From CAIYZT01 sp947461435 (lineage in GTDB: Bacteria > Pseudomonadota > Alphaproteobacteria > Rhodobacterales > Rhodobacteraceae), in the NCBI GenBank assembly GCA_965284435.1, contig OZ260083.1, positions 1-64,000 on the forward strand: a stretch of DNA of 64,000 nt, read 5' to 3'. Below are positions 41,999 to 50,619 of the stretch, piece after piece. The position numbers and the translations under genes were made by a program. The first letter of the stretch is position 1; every line of letters starts with the position of its first letter. A model generated the notes under the pieces. It searched no databases and was not told the DNA's origin. It worked only from the letters and a program-made list of their open reading frames with translations.

Positions 41999-42806
41999 CG
42001 CGGCCCCCTTTCAGGCTGGCCGTCCGCGACAGCACCCAATCGGCCACAAGGTTCACCGATATTGCCAGCGCCGCAATGGCCAAGGCCGGCATCAAGGCGG
42101 CCGATTTCCCGTAGATCAACCCGTCCTTGTTCTCTTTCACCATGCCGCCCCAATCGGCCAGCGGCGGCTGAATCCCCAGACCCAAGAACGACAGGGTCGA
42201 GATGAACAGGACCGCAAAGATGAAGCGCAGCCCAAATTCGGCGACCAAGGGCGACAGGGCATTGGGCAGGATCTCGCGGAAGATCACCCATGTCTGCTTC
42301 TCGCCGCGCAGCTTTGCGGCTTCAACATAATCCATCACGGCAATGTCCATCGCTACAGCCCGCGACAGACGAAAGACGCGGGTGGAATCCAGCAAGCCGA
42401 TCACCAGAATCAGAACGGTCAGGTTCAGCGGCAAAACCGACAAGATGACCAAGGCCACGATCAACGACGGAATGGCCATGACCAGATCGACAAACCGCGA
42501 CATGATCTGATCCACCCAGCCCCCTTTGACGGCGGCCAGGAAGCCAAAGAATGCCCCCGTGGAAAACGCCAGAATCGACGAGGCCAAGGCGACAAAGATC
42601 GTGATCTGCCCGCCATAGATCAGCCGGGAAAAGATATCGCGGCCGATGGTATCGGTCCCCAGCCAATGCGTGGCCGACGGCGCCTCCCAAACCCCGCCAA
42701 CCGCCGAATCGATGGGATAGGGCGCAAGAATCTGCGCAAAGACGGCCAGAAACAGAAAGGACGAGGTTAGAAAGATCCCCAAAATCGCGGAAAACGGCAG
42801 TCTCAT
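41991..42806 (-). CDS. ABC transporter permease (DppC/OppC-type)
   Basis: 271 residues with about six membrane segments, an N-terminal periplasmic stretch 'APSATHWLGTDTIGRDIFSRLIYG' and the EAA loop 'DYVEAAKLRGEKQTWVIFREILPNALSPLV'. These features place it in the DppC-like group. It overlaps the DppB-type gene by 4 bp and the ATPase gene by 8 bp. Confidence 0.92.
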   Translation of the reverse strand: MRLPFSAILGIFLTSSFLFLAVFAQILAPYPIDSAVGGVWEAPSATHWLGTDTIGRDIFSRLIYGGQITIFVALASSILAFSTGAFFGFLAAVKGGWVDQIMSRFVDLVMAIPSLIVALVILSVLPLNLTVLILVIGLLDSTRVFRLSRAVAMDIAVMDYVEAAKLRGEKQTWVIFREILPNALSPLVAEFGLRFIFAVLFISTLSFLGLGIQPPLADWGGMVKENKDGLIYGKSAALMPALAIAALAISVNLVADWVLSRTASLKGGRGA

Positions 42807-43759
42807 TTCGGGTGCCTCAAGCGCGGATTGGCGATGATAGAGATGACGTCGGCCAGAATGTTCAGCCCGATGTAGACGCCTGCAAAGATCAGACCCACCG
42901 CCTGCACCACAGGCAGATCGCGTTTGGTGACATGGTCCACAAGGTATTGGCCCAAGGCGTTATAGCCAAAGACCACCTCCACCACGACAACCCCGACCAC
43001 CAGATAGGCAAGGTTCAGGATCACGACCGAAACGATGGGCGCAATGGCGTTGGGCAGGGCATGACGCCAGATCACCTGCATCGGCGACAGGCCCTTCAAT
43101 TCGGCGGTTTCGATATAGGCCGATTGCATCACGTTCAAAATGGCCGCGCGCGTCATGCGCATCATATGGGCCAGAACCACCATGACCAGAACGATCACGG
43201 GCAAGGCAACAGCCTGCAATTTCTCCCAAAATCCCATGCCCGGAAACACCATCGCCACAGGTTGGAACAGCGGAAAGACCTGCGTCAGAAGGTAGATGAC
43301 AAAATAGGCGGCCACGAATTCCGGCAGGCTGATCGTGGTCAAGGTCACGCCGGAAATCACCTTGTCCGGCCAGCGCCCCTGATAGCGCGCCGCGACAAGA
43401 CCCAGCCCTATGGCCAAGGGAACCGAAATGGCCGCAGCACATCCCGCCAGAAACAGAGTATTGCCCAGCCGCTGGCCAATCGCCTGCGCGATATCCACAC
43501 CGTTCGTCAGCGCCACGCCCAGATCGCCGTGCAAGGCGGCCCAAAGCCAGTTTATATACCTGACATGCGCCGGCAGGGTCAGACCCAGCTTTTCGCGCAA
43601 ATTTGCCAAGGCCTCGGGCGTGGCCGATTGGCCCAATATCGCCTGTGCAGTATCGCCCGGCAGGGCCTCGGTGCCCAGAAAAATCACCAACGACACTGCC
43701 AGAAGAAGGATGAGGCCCAGCGCAATGCGCTGGACCACGAGTTTCAAGATCGGATGCAC
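42803..43759 (-). CDS. ABC transporter permease (DppB/OppB-type)
   Basis: 318 residues, six or so membrane helices, with 'EALPGDTAQAILGQSATPEALANLREKLGL' in the first periplasmic loop and the EAA motif 'SAYIETAELKGLSPMQVIWRHALPNAIAPI'. DppB-type permease, partner of the gene above. It follows the binding-protein gene by 13 bp. Confidence 0.92.
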   Translation of the reverse strand: MHPILKLVVQRIALGLILLLAVSLVIFLGTEALPGDTAQAILGQSATPEALANLREKLGLTLPAHVRYINWLWAALHGDLGVALTNGVDIAQAIGQRLGNTLFLAGCAAAISVPLAIGLGLVAARYQGRWPDKVISGVTLTTISLPEFVAAYFVIYLLTQVFPLFQPVAMVFPGMGFWEKLQAVALPVIVLVMVVLAHMMRMTRAAILNVMQSAYIETAELKGLSPMQVIWRHALPNAIAPIVSVVILNLAYLVVGVVVVEVVFGYNALGQYLVDHVTKRDLPVVQAVGLIFAGVYIGLNILADVISIIANPRLRHPK

Positions 43760-43772
43760 TTTCTGTGCGCTC

Positions 43773-45362
43773 TTATGCGTTCAGCCAGCATTTGGACAGC
43801 GCGGTGCCGTTCATCAGCGTGCCCTGCGGATCGGCCACCCAGCCGCCCACTTCTGCACGGCGACCTTCGACCCAGTCGTTGAACATCGGGCAAATCAGAC
43901 CGCCCGTGTCGCGCAGGATATTGGCCATTTCCGAATACATGCCCTTGCGCTTTGCCACGTCCAACTCGCCCCGGGCCGCGATCAGCAACTCATCAAAATG
44001 GGCATCCTTGAACTTGGTATCGTTCCAGTCGGCGCTCGACAGATAGGCGGTGGTGTACATCTGGTCTTGCACCGGACGGCCCCCCCAATACGAGGCGCAG
44101 AAAGGGGCGACGTTCCAGACGTTTGACCAGTACCCATCATCGGGCTCCAGCTTGACCTGCAAAGGAATCCCGGCGGCATTGGCCGACGCGGCAAACAGGT
44201 TGGCGGCATCGACGGCGCCGGGGAAAGCGCCCGGTGCGACCTGAAGCACGATCGGCGATCCGTCATGGCCAGATTTCTTATAGAATTCTGCCGCCGCCGC
44301 CGCGTCATATTCACGCTGCGCAATGGTGTCGTCGAACATCGGATAGGCCGCGTTGATCGGAAAATCGTTTCCGCGCGATCCATAGCCGCCAAGGATCTTG
44401 TCCACCATTTCCTGCCGATTGACGGCCAGTTTCAGCGCCATGCGCAGATCGTTGTTATCGAACGGCGCCTTGTCGCAATGCATGATGAACACATAGTGGC
44501 CGGGGCCCGCCGCCCGTTCGATCGCCACATCCGAAGCGCCTTTGAGCAATTCGACGATCTTGGGGTCAACCCGGTTGATCAGGTGAACCTGACCGGACTG
44601 GATCGCGGCTGTGCGGGCGGTGTTGTCGTTGATCGACAAGATCTCGACCCCATCAGCATGGCCACGGCTGCTGTCCCAGTAATTGGCATGACGCTCGAAC
44701 ACGGTGCGCACACCCGGCTCGTTCGAGACGATCTTGTAAGCGCCCGTGCCGTTGCCGGCCGCAGGATTATCCACGCCGCCGCCGGGCTGGATGATCAGGT
44801 GATAGTCAGCCATCAGGAAGGGCAAGTCAGCGTTGCCCGAGGCCAGCTTCAGCGTCACCATATCGCCTTCGGCCATCATTTCGGCGATGCCTTGAACAAT
44901 GCCAAGGGCGCCCGACTGGGCGTTCTCATCCGTGTGCCGCTTCAAGGTGGCCACCACATCTTCTGCGGTCACCGTGCCGCCGCCGTGGTATTCCACACCC
45001 GAACGGATCTTGAATTTCCATTCCGTCGCATCCGCGTTCGAGGATACTTCCTCGGCAATGCGCATCTCTACAGCGCCGGCCGCATCCACATCCACAAGGG
45101 TTTCGCCCCAGGTGCGGTTGACCATATAAGGCACGTCCGATGCGGCAAGTGCCGGATCAAGCGAGTTCGTGCTTTCGCCGCCCGCAACCCCGGCGCGCAA
45201 AATGCCGCCCTTCACAGGCTCTGCCGCACGCGCCGCCGTTGACAACGCCGATGCCGCGATCGCCGCCGATGCCCCCAATGCCGCCGCACGCGCGTTAAAC
45301 TCGCGGCGGGTCATGGCGCCCTTGTTTACCAAGCTTGCCATCATGTTCAATTGATCAGCCAT
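43773..45362 (-). CDS. extracellular solute-binding protein, family 5
   Basis: 529 residues of the OppA/DppA family. The N terminus carries 'MTRREFNARAAALGASAAIAASALSTAARA' in sequence, a twin-arginine (Tat) signal. Solute-binding family 5 proteins bind oligopeptides, opines or other amides. The operon order is binding protein, DppB, DppC, fused ATPase. The gene lies about 120 bp from a CocE-type hydrolase, also on the - strand, whose product may process the same cargo. Confidence 0.9.
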   Translation of the reverse strand: MADQLNMMASLVNKGAMTRREFNARAAALGASAAIAASALSTAARAAEPVKGGILRAGVAGGESTNSLDPALAASDVPYMVNRTWGETLVDVDAAGAVEMRIAEEVSSNADATEWKFKIRSGVEYHGGGTVTAEDVVATLKRHTDENAQSGALGIVQGIAEMMAEGDMVTLKLASGNADLPFLMADYHLIIQPGGGVDNPAAGNGTGAYKIVSNEPGVRTVFERHANYWDSSRGHADGVEILSINDNTARTAAIQSGQVHLINRVDPKIVELLKGASDVAIERAAGPGHYVFIMHCDKAPFDNNDLRMALKLAVNRQEMVDKILGGYGSRGNDFPINAAYPMFDDTIAQREYDAAAAAEFYKKSGHDGSPIVLQVAPGAFPGAVDAANLFAASANAAGIPLQVKLEPDDGYWSNVWNVAPFCASYWGGRPVQDQMYTTAYLSSADWNDTKFKDAHFDELLIAARGELDVAKRKGMYSEMANILRDTGGLICPMFNDWVEGRRAEVGGWVADPQGTLMNGTALSKCWLNA

Positions 45363-45484
45363 TCTTCTCTCCCTGTGGGGGCGCCAATGTCCCTTGGTCG
45401 CCCTTTGCGTCTTTTAATCGTCACTAAACCCCGATTCCCCTTCGGGTCCTAGCGTTTTTTTTCGCCCCTAAGGCCGCGTTGTCG

Positions 45485-47515
45485 TCACACAAAGCGCCGA
45501 TCAACCCGGTCATCAAAGCGGCGTTCAAAAACCAGATGCTCCCCCTCCCAGGCTTGCAACCTCGCCTTCATCACCAAATGCGTGGGCGTCGATGTCATCT
45601 CGGCCTCGGCCTTTGTGCGCACCGCCCAATCGCCGCGCGACAGGCGCTGTTCCCAAACATGGACCGCCCGGGCACACAGCGGATCATCCGGATGGATCGC
45701 CCAAAGCTCGCTCATCGTTTCGCCGCTGACCAAACCATGGATCAGGTTTTCGATGTCTCCGCCATCATCCTCGCAGATCAGGCAAACCTGCCCCGTGATC
45801 AAATCCGTCTCGATCCGGCGGGTGGCGCGGCCCTTGCGCAGCACGCGGTGCGCCCAGGGTTTGGCGGCTTCAGGCTCTGGGGGCACCCATTCCGCCGAAC
45901 TGCCGGAATGAACGGGCAAGTCCAGATGCCCCTGCGTCACCGTCAGACAGGTCGGCGTCGGCGAGGGCCAGACAAAAGGCCAGTAACTGTTCGACAGAGC
46001 CAGCCGCAGCCGATGCCCCGGCGCAAGGCGGTACGCCATCTGATCGATGTCAAAAGACAGGTCCACCTCTTGGCCCGGCACCATGGGGCTGGGGTGTTCC
46101 ATGCTGGTGCGATGGCACAGGTTTCGCATCCCATGCGCAATCCGAACCGAGGATCCGTCAGGCGCCACATCGCACAAACGCGCCACCACAAATCCCAGCG
46201 GTGCATCCGACGACAAACGCAGATGCAGCCGCGCGGCCCCCAGCAGATCCATCTGCGCGTCCAAAGGGGGCGTCTCAAAACAGACCGACATCGCATCGTC
46301 TGACCGCTGATCCCCCGGCATTTCGGCGTTCAACCCCATCGGAAAGAACTCGCCCGTGTGCATGCCCAAATGCTGCGGCGTGGCGATTTTCACCGCGAAA
46401 ACGCCCGGATCTGCCCCCAAAACCCCAAGCGGCCGCGCCTGCGCCCCGGCGGCCGGGGCCGTCATGCCCAAAGCCATCCCTTGGCACGACACCCGTGCCG
46501 AAGGCCACTGCCCCTCGGCCACCCAATGACCGGCACGGTGCTTGGCGCTGGCATCGGGGGGCGCGGAATGAAGCATATAGGCCCGGTAGGCCGGATCCTC
46601 CTCGGCGCCATTGTCAATGCCCTTCAGCCACCGATCCCACCACCGCACCGCAAGCTGCAGAAACCCAATCGCCGGGCCGGGCACCGCCGAATGGGGATAT
46701 TGGTGCACCCAAGGCCCGACGATGCCCTTCGTCACGGCGGGCGCGTGCGTCACGAGTTCGCTGACCGCGTTCATGTAATTGTCGGCCCACCCGCCATAAG
46801 ACAGAATGGGAACCGTCATGCGGGCATACTCCTCGCCGACCGATCCATGTTTCCAATAGTCGCCCTTTTCCTGCATCTGCGCCCAGCGCGGCGCAAGCCA
46901 AGGCTCGGCTGACAGTCGTTTCAGCCATTCGTCACGCCAGTCTGCGCGCAGCGCCGGATCAGGGGGGCGGCTGGAATACGACAGCATCACCGCGCCCCAC
47001 CCAAAGTTTTCACCCAAAAGACACCCGCCGCGATAGTGAATGTCAGATGCGAATCTGTCTGTGGTCGCGCAGACCGAAATCACAGCCTTCAACGCCGGCG
47101 GCTGCAAAAAGGCCGTCTGAAGACAATTGAACCCGCCCCAGGATTTGCCCATCATGCCAACTGCGCCCGTGCACCAGGGCTGGGCCGCCAGCCAGGCAAT
47201 CACCTCGCAGGCATCCGACAGTTCCTGCGCGGTGTACTCATCCTCAATCAGCCCATCGCTGTCGCCATTGCCGCGCATGTCCACACGCACCGTGGCATAG
47301 CCATGGCCTGCAACATAGGGATGCATCAGTTCGTCGCGCGGAAGGGTGCCGTCGCGTTTGCGGTACGGGATATATTCCAAAACCGCAGGAACCGGCTTTT
47401 GCGCCGCATCCTTCGGCATCCAGACCCGGGCCGACAGCCGGCAGCCATCGCTCAGGATAATGCCAAGGTCTTCGGTTTCAACGACCTCGCAGGGAAAATC
47501 CACCTTGGTATGCAT
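45485..47515 (-). CDS. CocE/NonD-family hydrolase (X-Pro dipeptidyl-peptidase-like)
   Basis: 676 residues. 'GMMGKSWGGFNCLQTA' holds the nucleophilic serine (G-K-S-W-G), and 'VRVDMRGNGDSDGLI' is the typical early motif. The C-terminal half is a beta-sandwich domain seen in CocE cocaine esterase and X-Pro dipeptidyl peptidases. The enzyme cleaves esters or proline-linked peptides, and no signal peptide is present. ATG 47515 has GAGAGG upstream. It precedes the ABC operon on the same strand. Confidence 0.88.
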   Translation of the reverse strand: MHTKVDFPCEVVETEDLGIILSDGCRLSARVWMPKDAAQKPVPAVLEYIPYRKRDGTLPRDELMHPYVAGHGYATVRVDMRGNGDSDGLIEDEYTAQELSDACEVIAWLAAQPWCTGAVGMMGKSWGGFNCLQTAFLQPPALKAVISVCATTDRFASDIHYRGGCLLGENFGWGAVMLSYSSRPPDPALRADWRDEWLKRLSAEPWLAPRWAQMQEKGDYWKHGSVGEEYARMTVPILSYGGWADNYMNAVSELVTHAPAVTKGIVGPWVHQYPHSAVPGPAIGFLQLAVRWWDRWLKGIDNGAEEDPAYRAYMLHSAPPDASAKHRAGHWVAEGQWPSARVSCQGMALGMTAPAAGAQARPLGVLGADPGVFAVKIATPQHLGMHTGEFFPMGLNAEMPGDQRSDDAMSVCFETPPLDAQMDLLGAARLHLRLSSDAPLGFVVARLCDVAPDGSSVRIAHGMRNLCHRTSMEHPSPMVPGQEVDLSFDIDQMAYRLAPGHRLRLALSNSYWPFVWPSPTPTCLTVTQGHLDLPVHSGSSAEWVPPEPEAAKPWAHRVLRKGRATRRIETDLITGQVCLICEDDGGDIENLIHGLVSGETMSELWAIHPDDPLCARAVHVWEQRLSRGDWAVRTKAEAEMTSTPTHLVMKARLQAWEGEHLVFERRFDDRVDRRFV

Positions 47516-47864
47516 GTGCACCTCTCTGCCGGTGTTTGTGCCATTCGGCACCGATCCGGGCCAAATTCGCAGAGCGAAACCGTCACTTTTCAGCAAAAGG
47601 CGACAAAATGCACAAAGGGCGCCCCATGCCCTGCGCAGGCGTTTCGCGCCGCAGCGCGCCGACTATCGGCAAAGCCGCCGCCGGATCGTCCCCATCCGCG
47701 CGGCCACCATTGGAGCGCCGACGGGCCCGGCGGGGCCACTGGGCGCAGTCAAAGCTCGCGCAAACGCTGCGCATGGCTGCGGTTTCAACACACGAAAGGT
47801 CGCCCCTCCCTTGCTGGCCTGCCGCAGCGCGCCCTATGATGGGTCAAAGCGAACGGAGGAGCAG
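47516..47864. promoter_or_regulatory. divergent regulatory region between the CocE gene and betC
   Basis: No gene is apparent in these 349 bases, which must contain both promoters. A small perfect dyad, GTGCC-ATTC-GGCAC, lies at 47538-47551 near the CocE start and could be an operator. The middle is GC-rich with no clear repeat. Nothing else is visible. Confidence 0.45.
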
Positions 47865-49373
47865 ATGACCAAACGCCCGAACATCCTGATTTTGATGGTC
47901 GACCAGCTGAGCGGTACGTTCTTCCCCGATGGTCCGGCAGAGTTTTTGCACGCCCCAAACCTGCGCAGGCTGGCCGCGGCGTCCACCCGTTTTGGCAACA
48001 GCTATACCGCCTCTCCCTTGTGCGCGCCGGCCCGCGCCGCCTTCATGTCGGGCCAATTGCCGCGCCGCACCCGCGTGTATGACAATGCGGCCGAATTCGC
48101 CTCGGATATTCCGACCTATGCCCATCATCTGCGCCGCGCCGGATATCAAACCGCGCTGTCAGGAAAAATGCATTTCGTTGGCCCCGATCAGATGCACGGA
48201 TTTGAAGAGCGGCTGACCACCGACATCTATCCGGCCGATTTTGGCTGGACACCGGACTATCGCAAACCGGGCGAAAGGATCGATTGGTGGTATCACAATC
48301 TGGGCTCTGTCACGGGGGCAGGTGTGGCCGAGATTACAAACCAGTTGGAATATGACGATGATGTCGCCCATCAGGCCACGCAAAAGCTGTATGATTTGTC
48401 GCGCGGATCGGACCCGCGTCCGTGGTGCCTGACCGTCAGCTTCACCCACCCCCACGATCCCTTCGTGGCCCGCCGCAAATACTGGGATCTGTACGAAGGC
48501 CACCCCGAACTGGAACCGCCACCCGCCATTCCCTATCTGGCCCAAGACGCCCATTCCAAACGTCTGATGGATGCCTGCGACTGGCAGGGCCTTGACGTCC
48601 AGCCCGACCATATTCGCCGGGCGCGGCAGGGATATTTTGCCAATATCTCCTATGTCGATGACAAGATCGGCGAGATTTTGGATGTTTTGCAGACCACCCG
48701 CCAAGAGGCGATCATCGTCTTTCTGTCAGACCATGGCGAAATGCTGGGCCGGCGCGGGCTGTGGTTCAAGATGAACTTCTTCGAAGGGGCGGCGCGGGTG
48801 CCGCTGATGATCAGCGCGCCCGGTCAGGCGGCGGGCAAGGTCACCGATGCCGTCTCAACCATCGATGTCTTGCCCACCCTGTGCGATCTGGCGGGCGTGT
48901 CTATGGACGAGGTGCTGCCTTGGACCGATGGGCAAAGCCTTGTTCCCTTGATGAAGGGCGAAACCCGTACCGCCCCCGTGGCAATGGAATATGCCGCCGA
49001 AGGATCCATCACCCCCATGGTCGCGCTGCGCGATGGGGCCTGGAAATACATTCGCTGCCCCGCAGATCCCGATCAGCTTTTCGATCTGGCCAATGATCCG
49101 GAAGAAACGACAAATCTGGCCCACGATCCGCGCGCTGCTGAAATTCTGGCGCATTTTCAAGTCATGGCCGATGAACGGTGGGATCTGAAGGCCTATGATG
49201 CCGAAGTGCGCCAATCTCAGGCCCGGCGCTGGGTGGTCTACGAGGCGCTGCGCAATGGCGCCTATTTTCCATGGGATTATCATCCTTTGCGGGCCGCCTC
49301 TGAACGCTACATGCGCAACCACATGGATTTGAACATTCTGGAAGACAGCAAGCGTTTCCCCCGCGGGGAATAG
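47865..49373 (+). CDS. betC: choline-sulfatase
   Basis: 502 residues. The sulfatase signature 'SPLCAPARAAFMSG' has C53-x-P55-x-R57, where C53 becomes the catalytic formylglycine. Downstream 'HFVGPDQMHGFEERLTTDIYPADFGWTPDYRKPGERIDWWYHN' (in sequence) is characteristic of choline-sulfatases. It splits choline-O-sulfate to choline and sulfate in the cytoplasm, an osmoprotectant precursor. ATG 47865 has GGAGGAG upstream. The frame is also open far upstream but without a start signal. It fits the nearby choline/carnitine genes. Confidence 0.9.
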   Translation: MTKRPNILILMVDQLSGTFFPDGPAEFLHAPNLRRLAAASTRFGNSYTASPLCAPARAAFMSGQLPRRTRVYDNAAEFASDIPTYAHHLRRAGYQTALSGKMHFVGPDQMHGFEERLTTDIYPADFGWTPDYRKPGERIDWWYHNLGSVTGAGVAEITNQLEYDDDVAHQATQKLYDLSRGSDPRPWCLTVSFTHPHDPFVARRKYWDLYEGHPELEPPPAIPYLAQDAHSKRLMDACDWQGLDVQPDHIRRARQGYFANISYVDDKIGEILDVLQTTRQEAIIVFLSDHGEMLGRRGLWFKMNFFEGAARVPLMISAPGQAAGKVTDAVSTIDVLPTLCDLAGVSMDEVLPWTDGQSLVPLMKGETRTAPVAMEYAAEGSITPMVALRDGAWKYIRCPADPDQLFDLANDPEETTNLAHDPRAAEILAHFQVMADERWDLKAYDAEVRQSQARRWVVYEALRNGAYFPWDYHPLRAASERYMRNHMDLNILEDSKRFPRGE

Positions 49374-49473
49374 GCGGCGCCCCGCGCAGGCCATGCCCCC
49401 CATGCTTGCCACATCAAGCGCCCTGCGACAGGCTGTCTATCGAAGTAAAGCTCGCCAGCATAAGGGGTTTGCG

Positions 49474-50619
49474 ATGGGACGCGTTGGTTTTTGGCTCAGC
49501 TTGTGGATCAGTTTGCTGGGGGCCCCATGCGTCATGGCGCAAACGGCTACGGTGGACGGGGTGCAAATAGCGGTCAACACGCTGGTCAACGGGCTGAACG
49601 AACCTGTGATGGCCACCGCCCCCCTCGGCGACAAACGCCTGTTCATCGTGGAAAAGGGCGGCCGGATCCTGATTTGGCAATCCGGCAAACTGCTGGACAA
49701 ACCCTTCCTCGACATCTCGGCCGACATCAGCACCCAATCGGAACGCGGGCTGCTTGGCCTTGCGTTTCATCCCGACTTTGCAGCAAACGGGCGCCTCTTT
49801 GTGTATTTCAACAGCCCCCAAGGCGATATCGAGATTGCGGAATACCGCGTGGTCAAAGACCCCAACCGCGCCAACGAAAATTCGCGGCGCAAGATCTTGA
49901 CGGTTCCGCACCGGGAAAACTCCAACCACAACGGGGGCTGGCTTGGCTTCGGTCCGGACGGGTTTTTGTACATCGGCACAGGCGATGGCGGCTCGGGCGG
50001 GGATCCGCCCAACAACGCCCAAAACACCCAAGTCCTTTTGGGAAAGATCCTTCGGATCGATGTGAACAAGGGCAGCCCTTACGCGATCCCGCCCACCAAC
50101 CCCTTCGCCAAAAGCGGCGGCGCGCCCGAAATCTTCGCGCTCGGCCTGCGCAATCCGTGGCGGGCCGCGTTTGACGGCAATGATCTTTACATCGGCGACG
50201 TTGGGCAAGACCGCTGGGAAGAGATCGACGTGATCACGCCAACCAACGCCGGGGCCAATCTGGGCTGGCGGGTGATGGAAGGCAAAGCCTGCTACAACGC
50301 GGCCGCCTGCACCAAAACCGGTCTGACCTTGCCCGTCTACGTCTATAACCACGACAGCGGCTGTTCGGTCACGGGCGGTTTTGTCTATCGCGGCAAGGCG
50401 TTACCCGCACTGGCCGGGCGATACTTCTTTTCGGATTTCTGCAGCGGCGAGTTGATGTCTTTCCGCCTGAAGGCGGGGGCGGCCAAGAATTTTGCAAATC
50501 TGTCCGCTGATCTTGGCAGTCTTGGGCAGGTCAGCAGCTTTGGTCAGGATGGCAAAGGAGAGCTTTATGTGCTGACGATCAGCGGGGATCTGCGCAAGAT
50601 CGTGGCCGCAGCGCCTTAA
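49474..50619 (+). CDS. PQQ-dependent aldose sugar dehydrogenase-like protein
   Basis: 381 residues with a signal peptide (about 1-23). The beta-propeller family of soluble glucose/aldose dehydrogenases is recognised by 'SERGLLGLAFHPDF' with the catalytic His, 'NHNGGWLGFGPDGFLYIGTGDGG' and 'GLRNPWRAAFD'. It is predicted to be periplasmic and to oxidise aldoses with PQQ. It lies downstream of betC and converges with the GMC oxidase gene, overlapping it by 4 bp. Confidence 0.85.
   Translation: MGRVGFWLSLWISLLGAPCVMAQTATVDGVQIAVNTLVNGLNEPVMATAPLGDKRLFIVEKGGRILIWQSGKLLDKPFLDISADISTQSERGLLGLAFHPDFAANGRLFVYFNSPQGDIEIAEYRVVKDPNRANENSRRKILTVPHRENSNHNGGWLGFGPDGFLYIGTGDGGSGGDPPNNAQNTQVLLGKILRIDVNKGSPYAIPPTNPFAKSGGAPEIFALGLRNPWRAAFDGNDLYIGDVGQDRWEEIDVITPTNAGANLGWRVMEGKACYNAAACTKTGLTLPVYVYNHDSGCSVTGGFVYRGKALPALAGRYFFSDFCSGELMSFRLKAGAAKNFANLSADLGSLGQVSSFGQDGKGELYVLTISGDLRKIVAAAP

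Noticed and set aside
45420..45484. Terminator for the CocE-type gene from the run of eight T at about 45450-45457
   Set aside because: On the - strand that run is A, so it cannot serve as a U-tract for this gene, and no paired stem precedes it.
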